From NCBI RefSeq assembly GCF_029193885.1, contig NZ_JARFVB010000020.1:1-37694 (forward strand): a DNA stretch of 37,694 bases, given 5' to 3'. This document shows positions 25,221 to 32,995 of the stretch, piece by piece. Under the pieces are notes generated by a model that searched no databases, was not told where the DNA came from, and was given only the letters and a program-made list of their open reading frames with translations. This DNA comes from Flagellimonas yonaguniensis. Lineage in GTDB: Bacteria > Bacteroidota > Bacteroidia > Flavobacteriales > Flavobacteriaceae. Both the position numbers and the translations under genes were made by a program. The stretch's first letter is position 1. Every line of letters begins with the position of its first letter.

Positions 25221-26117
25221 ATGAAAACAAAAAAAATCATTAAAATGAAAACAGTTAAAAACATGAAAAAAAGTCTTTTGCTATTAGTATTAATTGGAAG
25301 TTCCGCCATCATTACAAGTTGTGGCGGCAATCAATCCAAAAAGAATACGGAAGAAAAAACAAAGGTTGTGGCCACTGCTGAACCAAAGATAGTTAACGAG
25401 AGAGTGACCTATACTTCGGGCAACGATACATTAATTGGTTATCTTTATTATGACCAGAACAGTAATGAAAAGAAACCGGGTATTATTGTCGTGCATGAGT
25501 GGTGGGGAAACGATTCTTATGCGCAAGCACGTGCAAAAATGTTGGCTGAACTTGGATATACCGCATTAGCCGCAGATATGTATGGACAAGGCAAGATACT
25601 GGACAATCCTAAAGATGCACAGGAAAACGCAGGTGTTATTTATACGAATTCTGATTTATTAAAAGCACGTATGACTGCGGCATACCAAGCCTTAATAAAC
25701 AGCAATCGGGCAGCCAACGACCATATTGCAGCTATTGGTTACTGTTTTGGTGGAACAGTAGTTTTAAATGCTGCCGCCATGGGAGTGCCTCTCGAAACAG
25801 TCGTCAGTTTCCATGGAGGGTTAGCTGGCTTTAAGGCTTCCCCGGCCATAAAAAACACACAGGTACTTATCTGTAATGGAGGCGCCGACCAGTTTGTTTC
25901 GGAAGATGATATTAAAAATTTCAAAAACGAAATGAACCGGGAGAACGCACCATTCGTATTTAAAGAATACGAAGGTGCGACCCATGCGTTTACTAACCCC
26001 GAATCGACAGAAGCCGGAGAAAAATTCAATATGCCGATTGCCTATAACGAAACCGCCGATAAAGATTCGTGGCAAGATATGAAAGATTTTTTTAAAAAAC
26101 ATTTTCCGGTAAAATAA
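25221..26117 (+). CDS. Lipoprotein dienelactone hydrolase-family protein
   Basis: A 298-aa DLH-family hydrolase anchored to a membrane. The start region contains three candidate Met codons (25221, 25245, 25263); MKKSLLLLVLIG at 25263 gives the most compact signal, ending in the lipobox TSC with lipidated Cys34. The DLH triad is Cys175 (GYCFGG), Asp223 (GGADQFVS) and His255 (GATHAFTNP). Dienelactone hydrolases open 4-carboxymethylenebutenolides in catechol ortho-cleavage, but periplasmic relatives have broad, poorly known substrates. It probably has its own promoter in the 107-bp gap upstream. Confidence 0.85.
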   Translation: MKTKKIIKMKTVKNMKKSLLLLVLIGSSAIITSCGGNQSKKNTEEKTKVVATAEPKIVNERVTYTSGNDTLIGYLYYDQNSNEKKPGIIVVHEWWGNDSYAQARAKMLAELGYTALAADMYGQGKILDNPKDAQENAGVIYTNSDLLKARMTAAYQALINSNRAANDHIAAIGYCFGGTVVLNAAAMGVPLETVVSFHGGLAGFKASPAIKNTQVLICNGGADQFVSEDDIKNFKNEMNRENAPFVFKEYEGATHAFTNPESTEAGEKFNMPIAYNETADKDSWQDMKDFFKKHFPVK

Positions 26118-26249
26118 GATATTTATGATTGGGAAAACAAAATGAAAATCTTTCAACATAAATAAAAGGAGCTGTTTGCTCGCCCAATTGGAAATACAGA
26201 TATTTCTAAGAAACTTTTAAAAAATAGTTATAAACAATTAAATTTTAAG

Positions 26250-26612
26250 ATGATGAGTACTACAGAAATTTCAAAAATGAGAAAAATTGTCGCCTGGATA
26301 ATAGCAGGCTTATTAACAGCACTTTATTTATATAGTGCAAGTGGGAAATTATTTCTTCACCCCGAACAAATGGAACAAATGAATTTAGGCGATTGGCGCA
26401 TCATTATTGCGTTAGGCGAAATAGGCTCGGCTTTATTGTTTTTGTTTCCAAAAACCAACCGCTTTGGCACGTTGTTATTAAGTTCTTATATGGGCGGAGC
26501 AATCATTATGCACATGACAGGTAGTATGAGCATTATGATGCCAAGTGTGGTGCTTATTTTAGTTTGGGCAGTTTTTTATTTAAGAACACCTGATTTTTTC
26601 AAGATGAAATAA
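26250..26612 (+). CDS. DoxX-like membrane protein (second copy)
   Basis: A 120-aa protein with four hydrophobic helices (about 12-30, 46-66, 70-88, 92-112). The SASGKLFLHPEQMEQM segment near residue 30-45 marks the DoxX-like/DUF4345-type family. It is followed by one base and then the MarR gene, so the two are coexpressed, much like the DoxX-HxlR pair at 16.9-17.8 kb. The start could also be the second Met at 26253. Function is unknown; the family is linked to membrane redox processes. Confidence 0.75.
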   Translation: MMSTTEISKMRKIVAWIIAGLLTALYLYSASGKLFLHPEQMEQMNLGDWRIIIALGEIGSALLFLFPKTNRFGTLLLSSYMGGAIIMHMTGSMSIMMPSVVLILVWAVFYLRTPDFFKMK

Positions 26613-26613
26613 A

Positions 26614-27015
26614 ATGAAGATTGAAGATGAAATAAAAGGAAGGTTTCGGAATGAATATCATAAGGGTTTGATAAACCTGACATACACCTGCAAACAGTTG
26701 AGTTTTAAGTTTTATCAATCGCTAAAAAAACACGGACTTGCCGAACCGCAATACAATGTTTTGAGGATACTGCGAGGTTTTCGTTCCGAAGCCCCTCTTT
26801 CCATTTGTTTTATTAAAGAACGCATGCTTGACAAGGACTCGGATGTAAGTCGTATAGTTGACAGATTGGTTCAAAAAGGGTTAGTTAATCGGGTAGAAAA
26901 TCCCGAAGACAGACGCCAAAAATCCGTTAATATTACTGAACCGGGCATGGCATTGCTTGAGAAAAATACATTGCCCACCCTATCCACTCGGAGGAATAAA
27001 AAGAATAGGTCATGA
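26614..27015 (+). CDS. MarR-family transcriptional regulator with altered C-terminus
   Basis: A 133-aa winged-helix regulator. GLAEPQYNVLRILRGF (about 41-56) and VSRIVDRLVQKGLVNRVENPEDRRQKSV (about 77-104, in two parts) are the MarR recognition helix and wing. After TEPGMALLEK the expected long C-terminal dimerisation helix is replaced by a short basic tail, NTLPTLSTRRNKKNRS, so the gene looks truncated or shifted just before the AraC gene, which it overlaps by four bases. If dimerisation is lost, module A may be constitutively expressed. That is inference. Confidence 0.8.
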   Translation: MKIEDEIKGRFRNEYHKGLINLTYTCKQLSFKFYQSLKKHGLAEPQYNVLRILRGFRSEAPLSICFIKERMLDKDSDVSRIVDRLVQKGLVNRVENPEDRRQKSVNITEPGMALLEKNTLPTLSTRRNKKNRS

Positions 27016-27959
27016 TGAAAGGCAACAATGAATTTATTAGGCATGCAATTGATGTAAAGGGAAATTTACAATCTGTCCCTAACTATATTGAATATGGTGA
27101 GAAATCTCTTGACCACCTAACAAACTATTTTTCAATAAAGACCATTCAAACCATCAAGTCAGCCAATAAGGTTCTAGAGCCTCATTGCCATACACTCCTT
27201 TACCAACTTGTTTGGGTTACAGATGGCAGTTATAGTGTAACCATAGATGATAAAATTCACCATCTACAAAAAAACTGTTTTTTATTGCTTTATCCAAATA
27301 CCATCCATGCGACAAGCTTTGAAGAAAACCCAAAAGGGTATTCGGTCCATTTTAGTATTGACTTTTTTGAAGTCCATGAGAAAGGCACCTATTTGTCAAA
27401 TGTTATAAAGCGTAGCACTCCAAAAAGATTTTTAATAGTGAAAATAGATGAAACCACATCTTATGAAATCAATGTAATATTTAACGGAATGGAAAAAGTT
27501 AATTCGGGAGGATCCTTTCTCAGTGATGAACTCATTAGGACTTACCTCAGCCTTTCGTTGTTGAAAATGTACGAGTTTTATGGACTTTTGGACAAAAACA
27601 CCTTATTCACTTCTTCTCAAACAATAGTAAACAGATTTATACAAGCAGTGGATGCAAATTTCATAAACAAACGAAGTGTTTCGGAATACGCAAAAATTCT
27701 TAATCTATCAGAAGGCCATCTCAACCATATTATCAAAAAAGAGACGGGAAAACCAGCTGGATATCATATACGAAAGCGTATTTTGCACGAAGCACAACGA
27801 CTACTGATCTATACTGATAGCAGCATATCTGAAATTTCATACACATTGAACTTCTCGAACCCCTCTTATTTCTTTAGGTTGTTTAAGTCACTTACAGGAA
27901 CCACTCCAAAGAAGTTTAGGGAAAATCATCTAAAAGAAAATCAATTACAACTTGATTAG
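27012..27959 (+). CDS. AraC-family transcriptional regulator
   Basis: A 315-aa regulator: an N-terminal cupin-like sensor (PHCHTLLYQLVWVTDGSYSV around 57-76) and a C-terminal double HTH (about 205-305: SVSEYAKILNLSEGHLNHII and SISEISYTLNFSNPSYFFRL). The PSYFFRLFKSLTGTTPKKFR end is the AraC signature. It lies directly before the meta-cleavage operon on the same strand, so it is the likely effector-responsive activator of that operon. A GGAGGA lies about 17 bp upstream of the start. Start could be either of two adjacent ATGs. Confidence 0.88.
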   Translation: MMKGNNEFIRHAIDVKGNLQSVPNYIEYGEKSLDHLTNYFSIKTIQTIKSANKVLEPHCHTLLYQLVWVTDGSYSVTIDDKIHHLQKNCFLLLYPNTIHATSFEENPKGYSVHFSIDFFEVHEKGTYLSNVIKRSTPKRFLIVKIDETTSYEINVIFNGMEKVNSGGSFLSDELIRTYLSLSLLKMYEFYGLLDKNTLFTSSQTIVNRFIQAVDANFINKRSVSEYAKILNLSEGHLNHIIKKETGKPAGYHIRKRILHEAQRLLIYTDSSISEISYTLNFSNPSYFFRLFKSLTGTTPKKFRENHLKENQLQLD

Positions 27960-28175
27960 CTAAACAAAGTTTAGAGTCTAATAACCATAGAAATGCCATA
28001 AAGAAGCTATTCTCTTTTTGTTTTTTTATAAAAACACCTCAAATATGTGTAAAGTGTACTAAAAAAATCTTTTTGTGTATATGATGATATTGAATAATTA
28101 TCGAATTTTACCATAATTATTTATGTAATTAACAATTTTAAGCGCAAATATTTCACAACCTAATAATTTTATTAC
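27960..28175 (+). promoter_or_regulatory. Probable regulated promoter region of the meta-cleavage operon
   Basis: This 216-bp AT-rich gap precedes the whole operon. A perfect 7-bp inverted repeat ATAATTA / TAATTAT lies at 28094-28120, but the region is so AT-rich that it may be chance. No unambiguous -33/-7 pair was found. AraC binding is expected here from context only. Confidence 0.4.
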
Positions 28176-29027
28176 ATGGCAAAAGTTAGTAATCGTATAA
28201 TAAAAAATGCGAATAGTACATACGTCAACGAGAGTGGCAAGAATAATAAAGATGCAATTTTATTCCTTCATGGGTCTGGTCCAGGAGCAAGTGCATGGTC
28301 TAACTGGCAATATATTATGCCTGAATTTGGCGAAAAATTCTATTGCCTTGCACCAGACTTGCTTGGTTTTGGAAAAAGCCATCATCCAGAAGAGCCGCCT
28401 AAGGGCATGCGAAATTGGATGAGGCTATGGATGGATCAACTCATCTCTCTATTGGACGAACTTAATCTTGAAAAGGTACATATTGTGGGAAATTCTATGG
28501 GTGGAGCAATAGCTCTCCAACTTTTAATGGATTTTCCGGATCGGTTTAATAGAGTCGTACTAATGGGACCAGCTGGTGCACCAACGAAAATCACGCCAGA
28601 ATTGGATAGAACATGGGGATACTATGATGACCCATCTCCAGAACTTATGGCCAATATGATCTCTTGGTTTTCATACGATCAAAGCATTATCGGCGATCAA
28701 TTGGAAGCCATTTCGAAGATGCGCCATAAAGCCACGTTAGATAAAAATATTCGTCGATCCTTCGAAGCTATGTTTCCAGCACCAAGGCAACAGCATCTTG
28801 ACGAACTGGTAATTCCAGATGGTTCTTTACGAAATATGGACCATCCTATTCTAATTATACACGGGCAAGAAGATCTTCTTGTAAATGTAGAAACCAGTTA
28901 TTACTTGATCAAACATCTTCCAAATGTCCAAATGCATATTTTCAGTCATTGCAGCCATTGGACGCAAATAGAATATAAAGAGTCCTTCCATTATTTATTG
29001 AAAGGATTTTTTGAGGAGAATTATTAA
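28176..29027 (+). CDS. Meta-cleavage product hydrolase (alpha/beta hydrolase, XylF/DmpD/BphD-like)
   Basis: A 283-aa cytosolic C-C bond hydrolase that splits the ring-fission 2-hydroxy-6-oxo-dienoate into 2-oxopent-4-enoate and a carboxylic acid. Family features: FLHGSGPGASAWSNW (about 30-44), nucleophile Ser107 in GNSMGG, Asp233 in HGQEDLLV and His261 in SHCSHWTQIE. All are intact and the length is typical. It is the first gene of the operon, 26 bp before the dioxygenase that makes its substrate. Presence of this enzyme, with no semialdehyde dehydrogenase or tautomerase, points to ketone ring-fission products, i.e. 3-substituted catechols. Confidence 0.9.
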   Translation: MAKVSNRIIKNANSTYVNESGKNNKDAILFLHGSGPGASAWSNWQYIMPEFGEKFYCLAPDLLGFGKSHHPEEPPKGMRNWMRLWMDQLISLLDELNLEKVHIVGNSMGGAIALQLLMDFPDRFNRVVLMGPAGAPTKITPELDRTWGYYDDPSPELMANMISWFSYDQSIIGDQLEAISKMRHKATLDKNIRRSFEAMFPAPRQQHLDELVIPDGSLRNMDHPILIIHGQEDLLVNVETSYYLIKHLPNVQMHIFSHCSHWTQIEYKESFHYLLKGFFEENY

Positions 29028-29053
29028 TATGAAGTTAACTAAAACTAATCAAA

Positions 29054-30004
29054 ATGCAAAAGAAATTAGCAAAATTGGGACATGTGGCCCTTGTAACACC
29101 GAACCTAGAAAAGTCACACTGGTTTTTTCATGATGTTGTTGGCTTAAACGAACAAAAACGCGAAGGCAATAAAATATATTACCGCGGATGGGCAGATTTT
29201 GAACACCATACATTGATCCTTATTGAAGGAAAGGAAGCCGTGCTCGACCATATCGCATGGAAAACACATGAAGCGGCTGATGTAGACTATTTTTATGACA
29301 AAGTTGAGAAAGCAGGATTAAGTCCATCATGGGTGCCAGAAGGCGAAGAAGCAGGTTTGGGCAAGGCATTCCGCTTTAAATTGCCAACAGGTCAAGTTTA
29401 TGAAATATACTATCATATGGAACGCCCATTGGCACCGGAAGGCAAGCGATCCAGACTGAAAAATCAAGTTTTCAAATCTTTTGACCATGGGGTATCCCCT
29501 CGCTGTATAGATCATGTCAATTTCAATGTGGGCAATCCGTCAGAGAGCATGAAATTACACGAAGAACTTTTTGGTTTCAAAGTGAGAGAGTACATCCAAT
29601 TAGACAATGGGTTTGAAATGGCTTATTGGACTTCTGTCACCACTTTGGTGCACGACTTAGCCATTATGTTTGATGAAGCTGGTCGCCAAAACAGGCTGCA
29701 CCATACGGCCTTCTATCTTGACAATTTTCAAGATGTAGCGAGAGCGGCAGATATTTTTAAGGAAAATGGTATTGAACTAAGTTTGGCTCCCGGCAGACAT
29801 GGAATATCTCAGGCAGGCTTTATTTACGCCATAGACCCTGGCAGTGGTCACAGACTTGAGCTGTTTAGTGGAGGGTATCATATATATGATCCAGACTGGA
29901 AGCCAGTACTATGGAAAGAGAAAGAGCTAGCAGAGGGCATTATTTGGTGGGGACCAGAGTTATCGCCAACATTTTTAGCGGAATCAATTGGTCCAAAGGA
30001 ATAA
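29054..30004 (+). CDS. VOC-family extradiol dioxygenase (catechol 2,3-dioxygenase-like)
   Basis: A 316-aa two-domain vicinal-oxygen-chelate enzyme that cleaves catechols next to the hydroxyl pair. The Fe(II) triad in the C-terminal domain is visible: His154 (CIDHVNFNV), His217 (LHHTAFYL; 216 is adjacent) and Glu269 (GHRLELFSGGY). The PROSITE-like block around 249-269 (GRHG..GFIYAIDPGSGHRLE) is well kept. It belongs to the 2,3-dihydroxybiphenyl/catechol 2,3-dioxygenase group; exact substrate is not readable. It is placed between the hydrolase and the outer-membrane channel gene. Confidence 0.92.
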   Translation: MQKKLAKLGHVALVTPNLEKSHWFFHDVVGLNEQKREGNKIYYRGWADFEHHTLILIEGKEAVLDHIAWKTHEAADVDYFYDKVEKAGLSPSWVPEGEEAGLGKAFRFKLPTGQVYEIYYHMERPLAPEGKRSRLKNQVFKSFDHGVSPRCIDHVNFNVGNPSESMKLHEELFGFKVREYIQLDNGFEMAYWTSVTTLVHDLAIMFDEAGRQNRLHHTAFYLDNFQDVARAADIFKENGIELSLAPGRHGISQAGFIYAIDPGSGHRLELFSGGYHIYDPDWKPVLWKEKELAEGIIWWGPELSPTFLAESIGPKE

Positions 30005-30017
30005 AAATATTTTTACG

Positions 30018-30977
30018 ATGAAGAGATTAGAAAACAATATTTTCCGACGACATATACAGATTTCATTTGCATTAATACTGTGTGTTTGTATGGCAGGGGT
30101 ATCTAATGCACAGGTAAATTTGCCACCAAATGATCTGGGACTTACCAGCATTAATGATGGGGTTGCTGGACCAGCGATTCTTTACGAGGTGTTTTTGGGT
30201 AGTCAAAATTCCACAAAATTGACTAATTCTGATGGCGATGAAGTGCCAGGGGACAACAGTTTAAACAATATTCTGTTCATAAATCATTTAGCCATCGTGT
30301 CTAAAAAACCCATGTTAAAAGGTTTTCCGGTAGCTGAAGTACTTGTTCCCTTGGTCAATGTTGATATTGATTTTCCGGGAGCAGGTCTTAACGAAAGTGA
30401 ATTTGGACTTGGAGATGTAATAGTAGGTGCGGGCATTCAATGGCCAGATAAGAAACTGTTCGGCAAGACATTCTTTCACCGTTTTTTATTGAATGCCATT
30501 CTACCAGTTGGGACCTATGATGAAAAAGACCCAGTAAACGTAGGTAACAATGTGTGGAGTATTATGCCGTATTATGCATTTACCTTATATTGGGACGAAA
30601 GCAATAAATGGGAGACTTCAATGAGATTCCGTTATATGTGGAATTCAAAGAACAACGATCCTTTTGTCGGTCTTGGTGTTGAGGATACCCAACCAGGCCA
30701 AGCATTTTATTTGAACTATGCCGCCTCATACAATTTAGGAAAAGAGTTTAGAATAGGAATGGCAGGCTATTTTTTACAACAGTTGTCTGATCATGAAATA
30801 CAAGGGAGCTCAATACCAGACTCAAAAGAAATGGCATTTTCTGTTGGCCCGGCATTTTTCAAACAGCACAAAACGTTTATGTTTAGACTAACAGCCGCTT
30901 TTGATGTAGCCTCTGAAAACAGATGGTCGCAAGCCCCTTTTATAAATTTCACGTTAACCAAGATTTGGCCTAAATAA
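30018..30977 (+). CDS. Outer-membrane protein of the phenol meta-pathway type (MetA/Phenol_MetA_deg)
   Basis: A 319-aa beta-barrel-like protein. The signal peptide (ISFALILCVCMAGVSNA) ends with SNA-Q at about residue 34. The mature part shows alternating strands and short turns (FGLGDVIVGAGIQW, NVWSIMPYYAFTLYW, SMRFRYMW). Such proteins are found in many meta-pathway operons and are thought to let aromatic substrates cross the outer membrane. A start at 29988 is open but overlaps the dioxygenase end, so 30018 is preferred. A 122-bp gap follows. Confidence 0.8.
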   Translation: MKRLENNIFRRHIQISFALILCVCMAGVSNAQVNLPPNDLGLTSINDGVAGPAILYEVFLGSQNSTKLTNSDGDEVPGDNSLNNILFINHLAIVSKKPMLKGFPVAEVLVPLVNVDIDFPGAGLNESEFGLGDVIVGAGIQWPDKKLFGKTFFHRFLLNAILPVGTYDEKDPVNVGNNVWSIMPYYAFTLYWDESNKWETSMRFRYMWNSKNNDPFVGLGVEDTQPGQAFYLNYAASYNLGKEFRIGMAGYFLQQLSDHEIQGSSIPDSKEMAFSVGPAFFKQHKTFMFRLTAAFDVASENRWSQAPFINFTLTKIWPK

Positions 30978-31099
30978 AGTTATGGTTCCCTCATTGTTAT
31001 TTAAAAGTGAGTGTTGTTACAGTGTAAAAGTGCCAAGGCAAATCACTAAATGAAATAGCCAAAAGATTTAAAATTGTAAAAAAATAAACTTATATAGTT

Positions 31100-31444
31100 A
31101 TGAATAACTACGCACAAATGGATGAATTGCCATTTTTGGAGGCTGGAGAACTCAAATTGTACCCTTTTGCTGGGGATAAACTAATGACCGTACGAGCAGA
31201 ACTGCCTAAAGGAAGTATAGCTGCCAAGCATTCTCATCCTCATGAGCAGATGAGCTTTGTGGCTAAGGGTCATATAAAAGTAAGAATGAAAGGAAAGGAG
31301 TTTGCCTTGTTGCAAGGAGGCATTGTACACTTTCCATCTAATGAAGAGCATGAAGTGGAAGCTGTAGAAGACACTACTTTAATAGACTTTTTTACTCCTT
31401 TAAGAGAAGACCTTTTACAAAAACTTAAACAGGTTTCTGGATAA
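31100..31444 (+). CDS. Small cupin-domain protein
   Basis: A 114-aa single-domain cupin. HSHPHEQMSFVAKG (about 42-55) supplies the His/His/Glu-type metal ligands and HFPSNEEHEVEA (about 76-87) supplies the second motif with its His. Such proteins may be isomerases, decarboxylases or sensors. In this operon it might act on an unstable ring-cleavage intermediate. Its stop overlaps the SDR start by one base (TAATG), so coupling is tight. Confidence 0.8.
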   Translation: MNNYAQMDELPFLEAGELKLYPFAGDKLMTVRAELPKGSIAAKHSHPHEQMSFVAKGHIKVRMKGKEFALLQGGIVHFPSNEEHEVEAVEDTTLIDFFTPLREDLLQKLKQVSG

Positions 31445-32205
31445 TGAAAAGAAAAATTGTTTTACTTACGGGAGCTTCCAAAGGCATTGGGTATGCTACT
31501 GCACAAGCCATGGCAAAAAAAGGTTATGATTTAATACTAAATAGTAGGAACACATCGGCTGCTGTAAAAAAACTTCAGGAATTCGGTACAAAGGTTGAAG
31601 GTATTGATGGTAGTTTAGGGGATGATGACACGGTTTCTTCTTTGATAACCAAAGTAAAGGAAACCGGTCAGCTTGACGCCCTTTTTCTCAACCATGGTGG
31701 ACCACCTGTTAAGCCATTTATGGATGTTTCAGACTCAGAATGGGAAACTTATACCAACATCATGCTACATGGACCATTAAGACTTTTGCGCGGAATTACA
31801 CCAATGATGCAAAAACAAAATAGTGGTAAAGTAGTAGCTATAACTTCCTTTACGGTAAAAAACCCCTATCAAGGCATTATTCTGTCAAATAGCTTAAGGG
31901 CCGCTTTGGTCAATGCTCTTAAGACAGCAGCAATAGAACTGGGTAGTGATGGAATACTCATCAATACTGTAGCACCAGGATATATTGCTACACAAAGAAT
32001 ACTTGACTTTAATCAGCGCTATGCCGAAAATGAAAATATTAGCAAAGAGGAAGTTGATCAAAGAACGATTAATGAAATTCCATTAAAAAAATTCGGGATG
32101 CCAGAAGATGTGGCAGGATTGGCCTCGTACCTACTCTCAGAGGAGAACAAGTATATTACAGGTCAGAATATTCATGTAGATGGAGGATTGATAACAGCAA
32201 ATTGA
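31444..32205 (+). CDS. Atypical SDR 1 (lacks the Tyr-x-x-x-Lys pair)
   Basis: A 253-aa short-chain dehydrogenase/reductase fold. The cofactor motif TGASKGIG at 9-16 is normal, while NNAG is replaced by NHGGPP at 83-88. The catalytic Ser135 (ITSFTVKNPYQG) is kept, but the expected Tyr-x-x-x-Lys is Ser148-N-S-L-Arg152 (ILSNSLRAAL). These features fit the BKR-like atypical SDR subgroup that lacks the catalytic Tyr. The C-terminal GQNIHVDGG is normal. It forms a tandem with a second SDR of the same atypical kind 4 bp downstream. Activity could be lost, altered or non-redox. Confidence 0.88.
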   Translation: MKRKIVLLTGASKGIGYATAQAMAKKGYDLILNSRNTSAAVKKLQEFGTKVEGIDGSLGDDDTVSSLITKVKETGQLDALFLNHGGPPVKPFMDVSDSEWETYTNIMLHGPLRLLRGITPMMQKQNSGKVVAITSFTVKNPYQGIILSNSLRAALVNALKTAAIELGSDGILINTVAPGYIATQRILDFNQRYAENENISKEEVDQRTINEIPLKKFGMPEDVAGLASYLLSEENKYITGQNIHVDGGLITAN

Positions 32206-32209
32206 AAAA

Positions 32210-32992
32210 ATGAATTTAGAACTAAAAGATAAAGTAGCTTTTGTGGCTGGTGCCAGTCAGGGAATGGGGGCAGCCGTGGCAAAAGAGCTATCCAGTGAAG
32301 GAGCCATTGTGTACGCCTGTGCACGCACCAAAGAAAAAATAGAAGAAAAGGCAAAAGGCATTGAAGGTCAGACAGGAGTTAAAGTCATTCCTTTGGTCTG
32401 TGATGTTACCAGCGAGAGCGACATAATCAAAGCGTATGAGGTAATTCGTGAACAACACGGCAAACTTGATTTGCTGTTCACAAATTCAGGTGCGCCTGCC
32501 GCAGGAAATTTATCTTCCCTTTCTTCGGAAGAATGGGAAAATGGTTATCAAACCATTATATCATCTGTGAGGCATCTTTGTTATCATGCCATTGACTTAC
32601 TTTCAGATCAAAGCAGTATCGTAATCAACACTTCAAGTTATATACGCCAGCCTTCTGTTGACTATACGTTGGCTTCTAACCTACGAATGGCCGTAGCGGG
32701 TATGGTCAAGACTTTTTCAGAAGAATTGGCTCCCAATATACGTGTAAACGGTATCGCTCCTGGCTATACGAATACCGAGGTAGTTGCTAATTATGTAAAA
32801 ATGGTGGCGGGTGAAAAAAAGCAGAACCTAGAAGAAACAGAGAAACAAATGGCTGCCAACATTCCCTTGGGTCGATTTGCAAGTCCTGAAGAAATTGGCA
32901 AAGTTGTTACATTCTTGCTTTCTCCAGCAGCCTCTTTTGTACATGGGTCAATATGGACGATTGATGGAGGAGAATCAAAATTCCCCATTTAA
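32210..32992 (+). CDS. Atypical SDR 2 (lacks the Tyr-x-x-x-Lys pair)
   Basis: A 260-aa SDR-fold protein. The nucleotide-binding GASQGMG is at 14-20, and TNSGAP (91-96) replaces NNAG. Ser142/Ser143 (NTSSYIRQP) are followed by LASNLRMAV (Ser156, Arg159) where Tyr and Lys are expected. The C-terminal GSIWTIDGGE is family-like. It is not a degraded gene: the length, frame and flanking motifs are sound. The two tandem SDRs could form a heteromer, or one could act with the neighbouring hydroxyacid dehydrogenase; both ideas are inference. Confidence 0.87.
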   Translation: MNLELKDKVAFVAGASQGMGAAVAKELSSEGAIVYACARTKEKIEEKAKGIEGQTGVKVIPLVCDVTSESDIIKAYEVIREQHGKLDLLFTNSGAPAAGNLSSLSSEEWENGYQTIISSVRHLCYHAIDLLSDQSSIVINTSSYIRQPSVDYTLASNLRMAVAGMVKTFSEELAPNIRVNGIAPGYTNTEVVANYVKMVAGEKKQNLEETEKQMAANIPLGRFASPEEIGKVVTFLLSPAASFVHGSIWTIDGGESKFPI

Positions 32993-32995
32993 ATT

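Noticed and set aside
28094..28120. ATAATTA/TAATTAT inverted repeat as a firm AraC operator
   Set aside because: The surrounding DNA is extremely AT-rich, so a 7-bp A/T-only palindrome is weak evidence; kept only as a note in the promoter entry.
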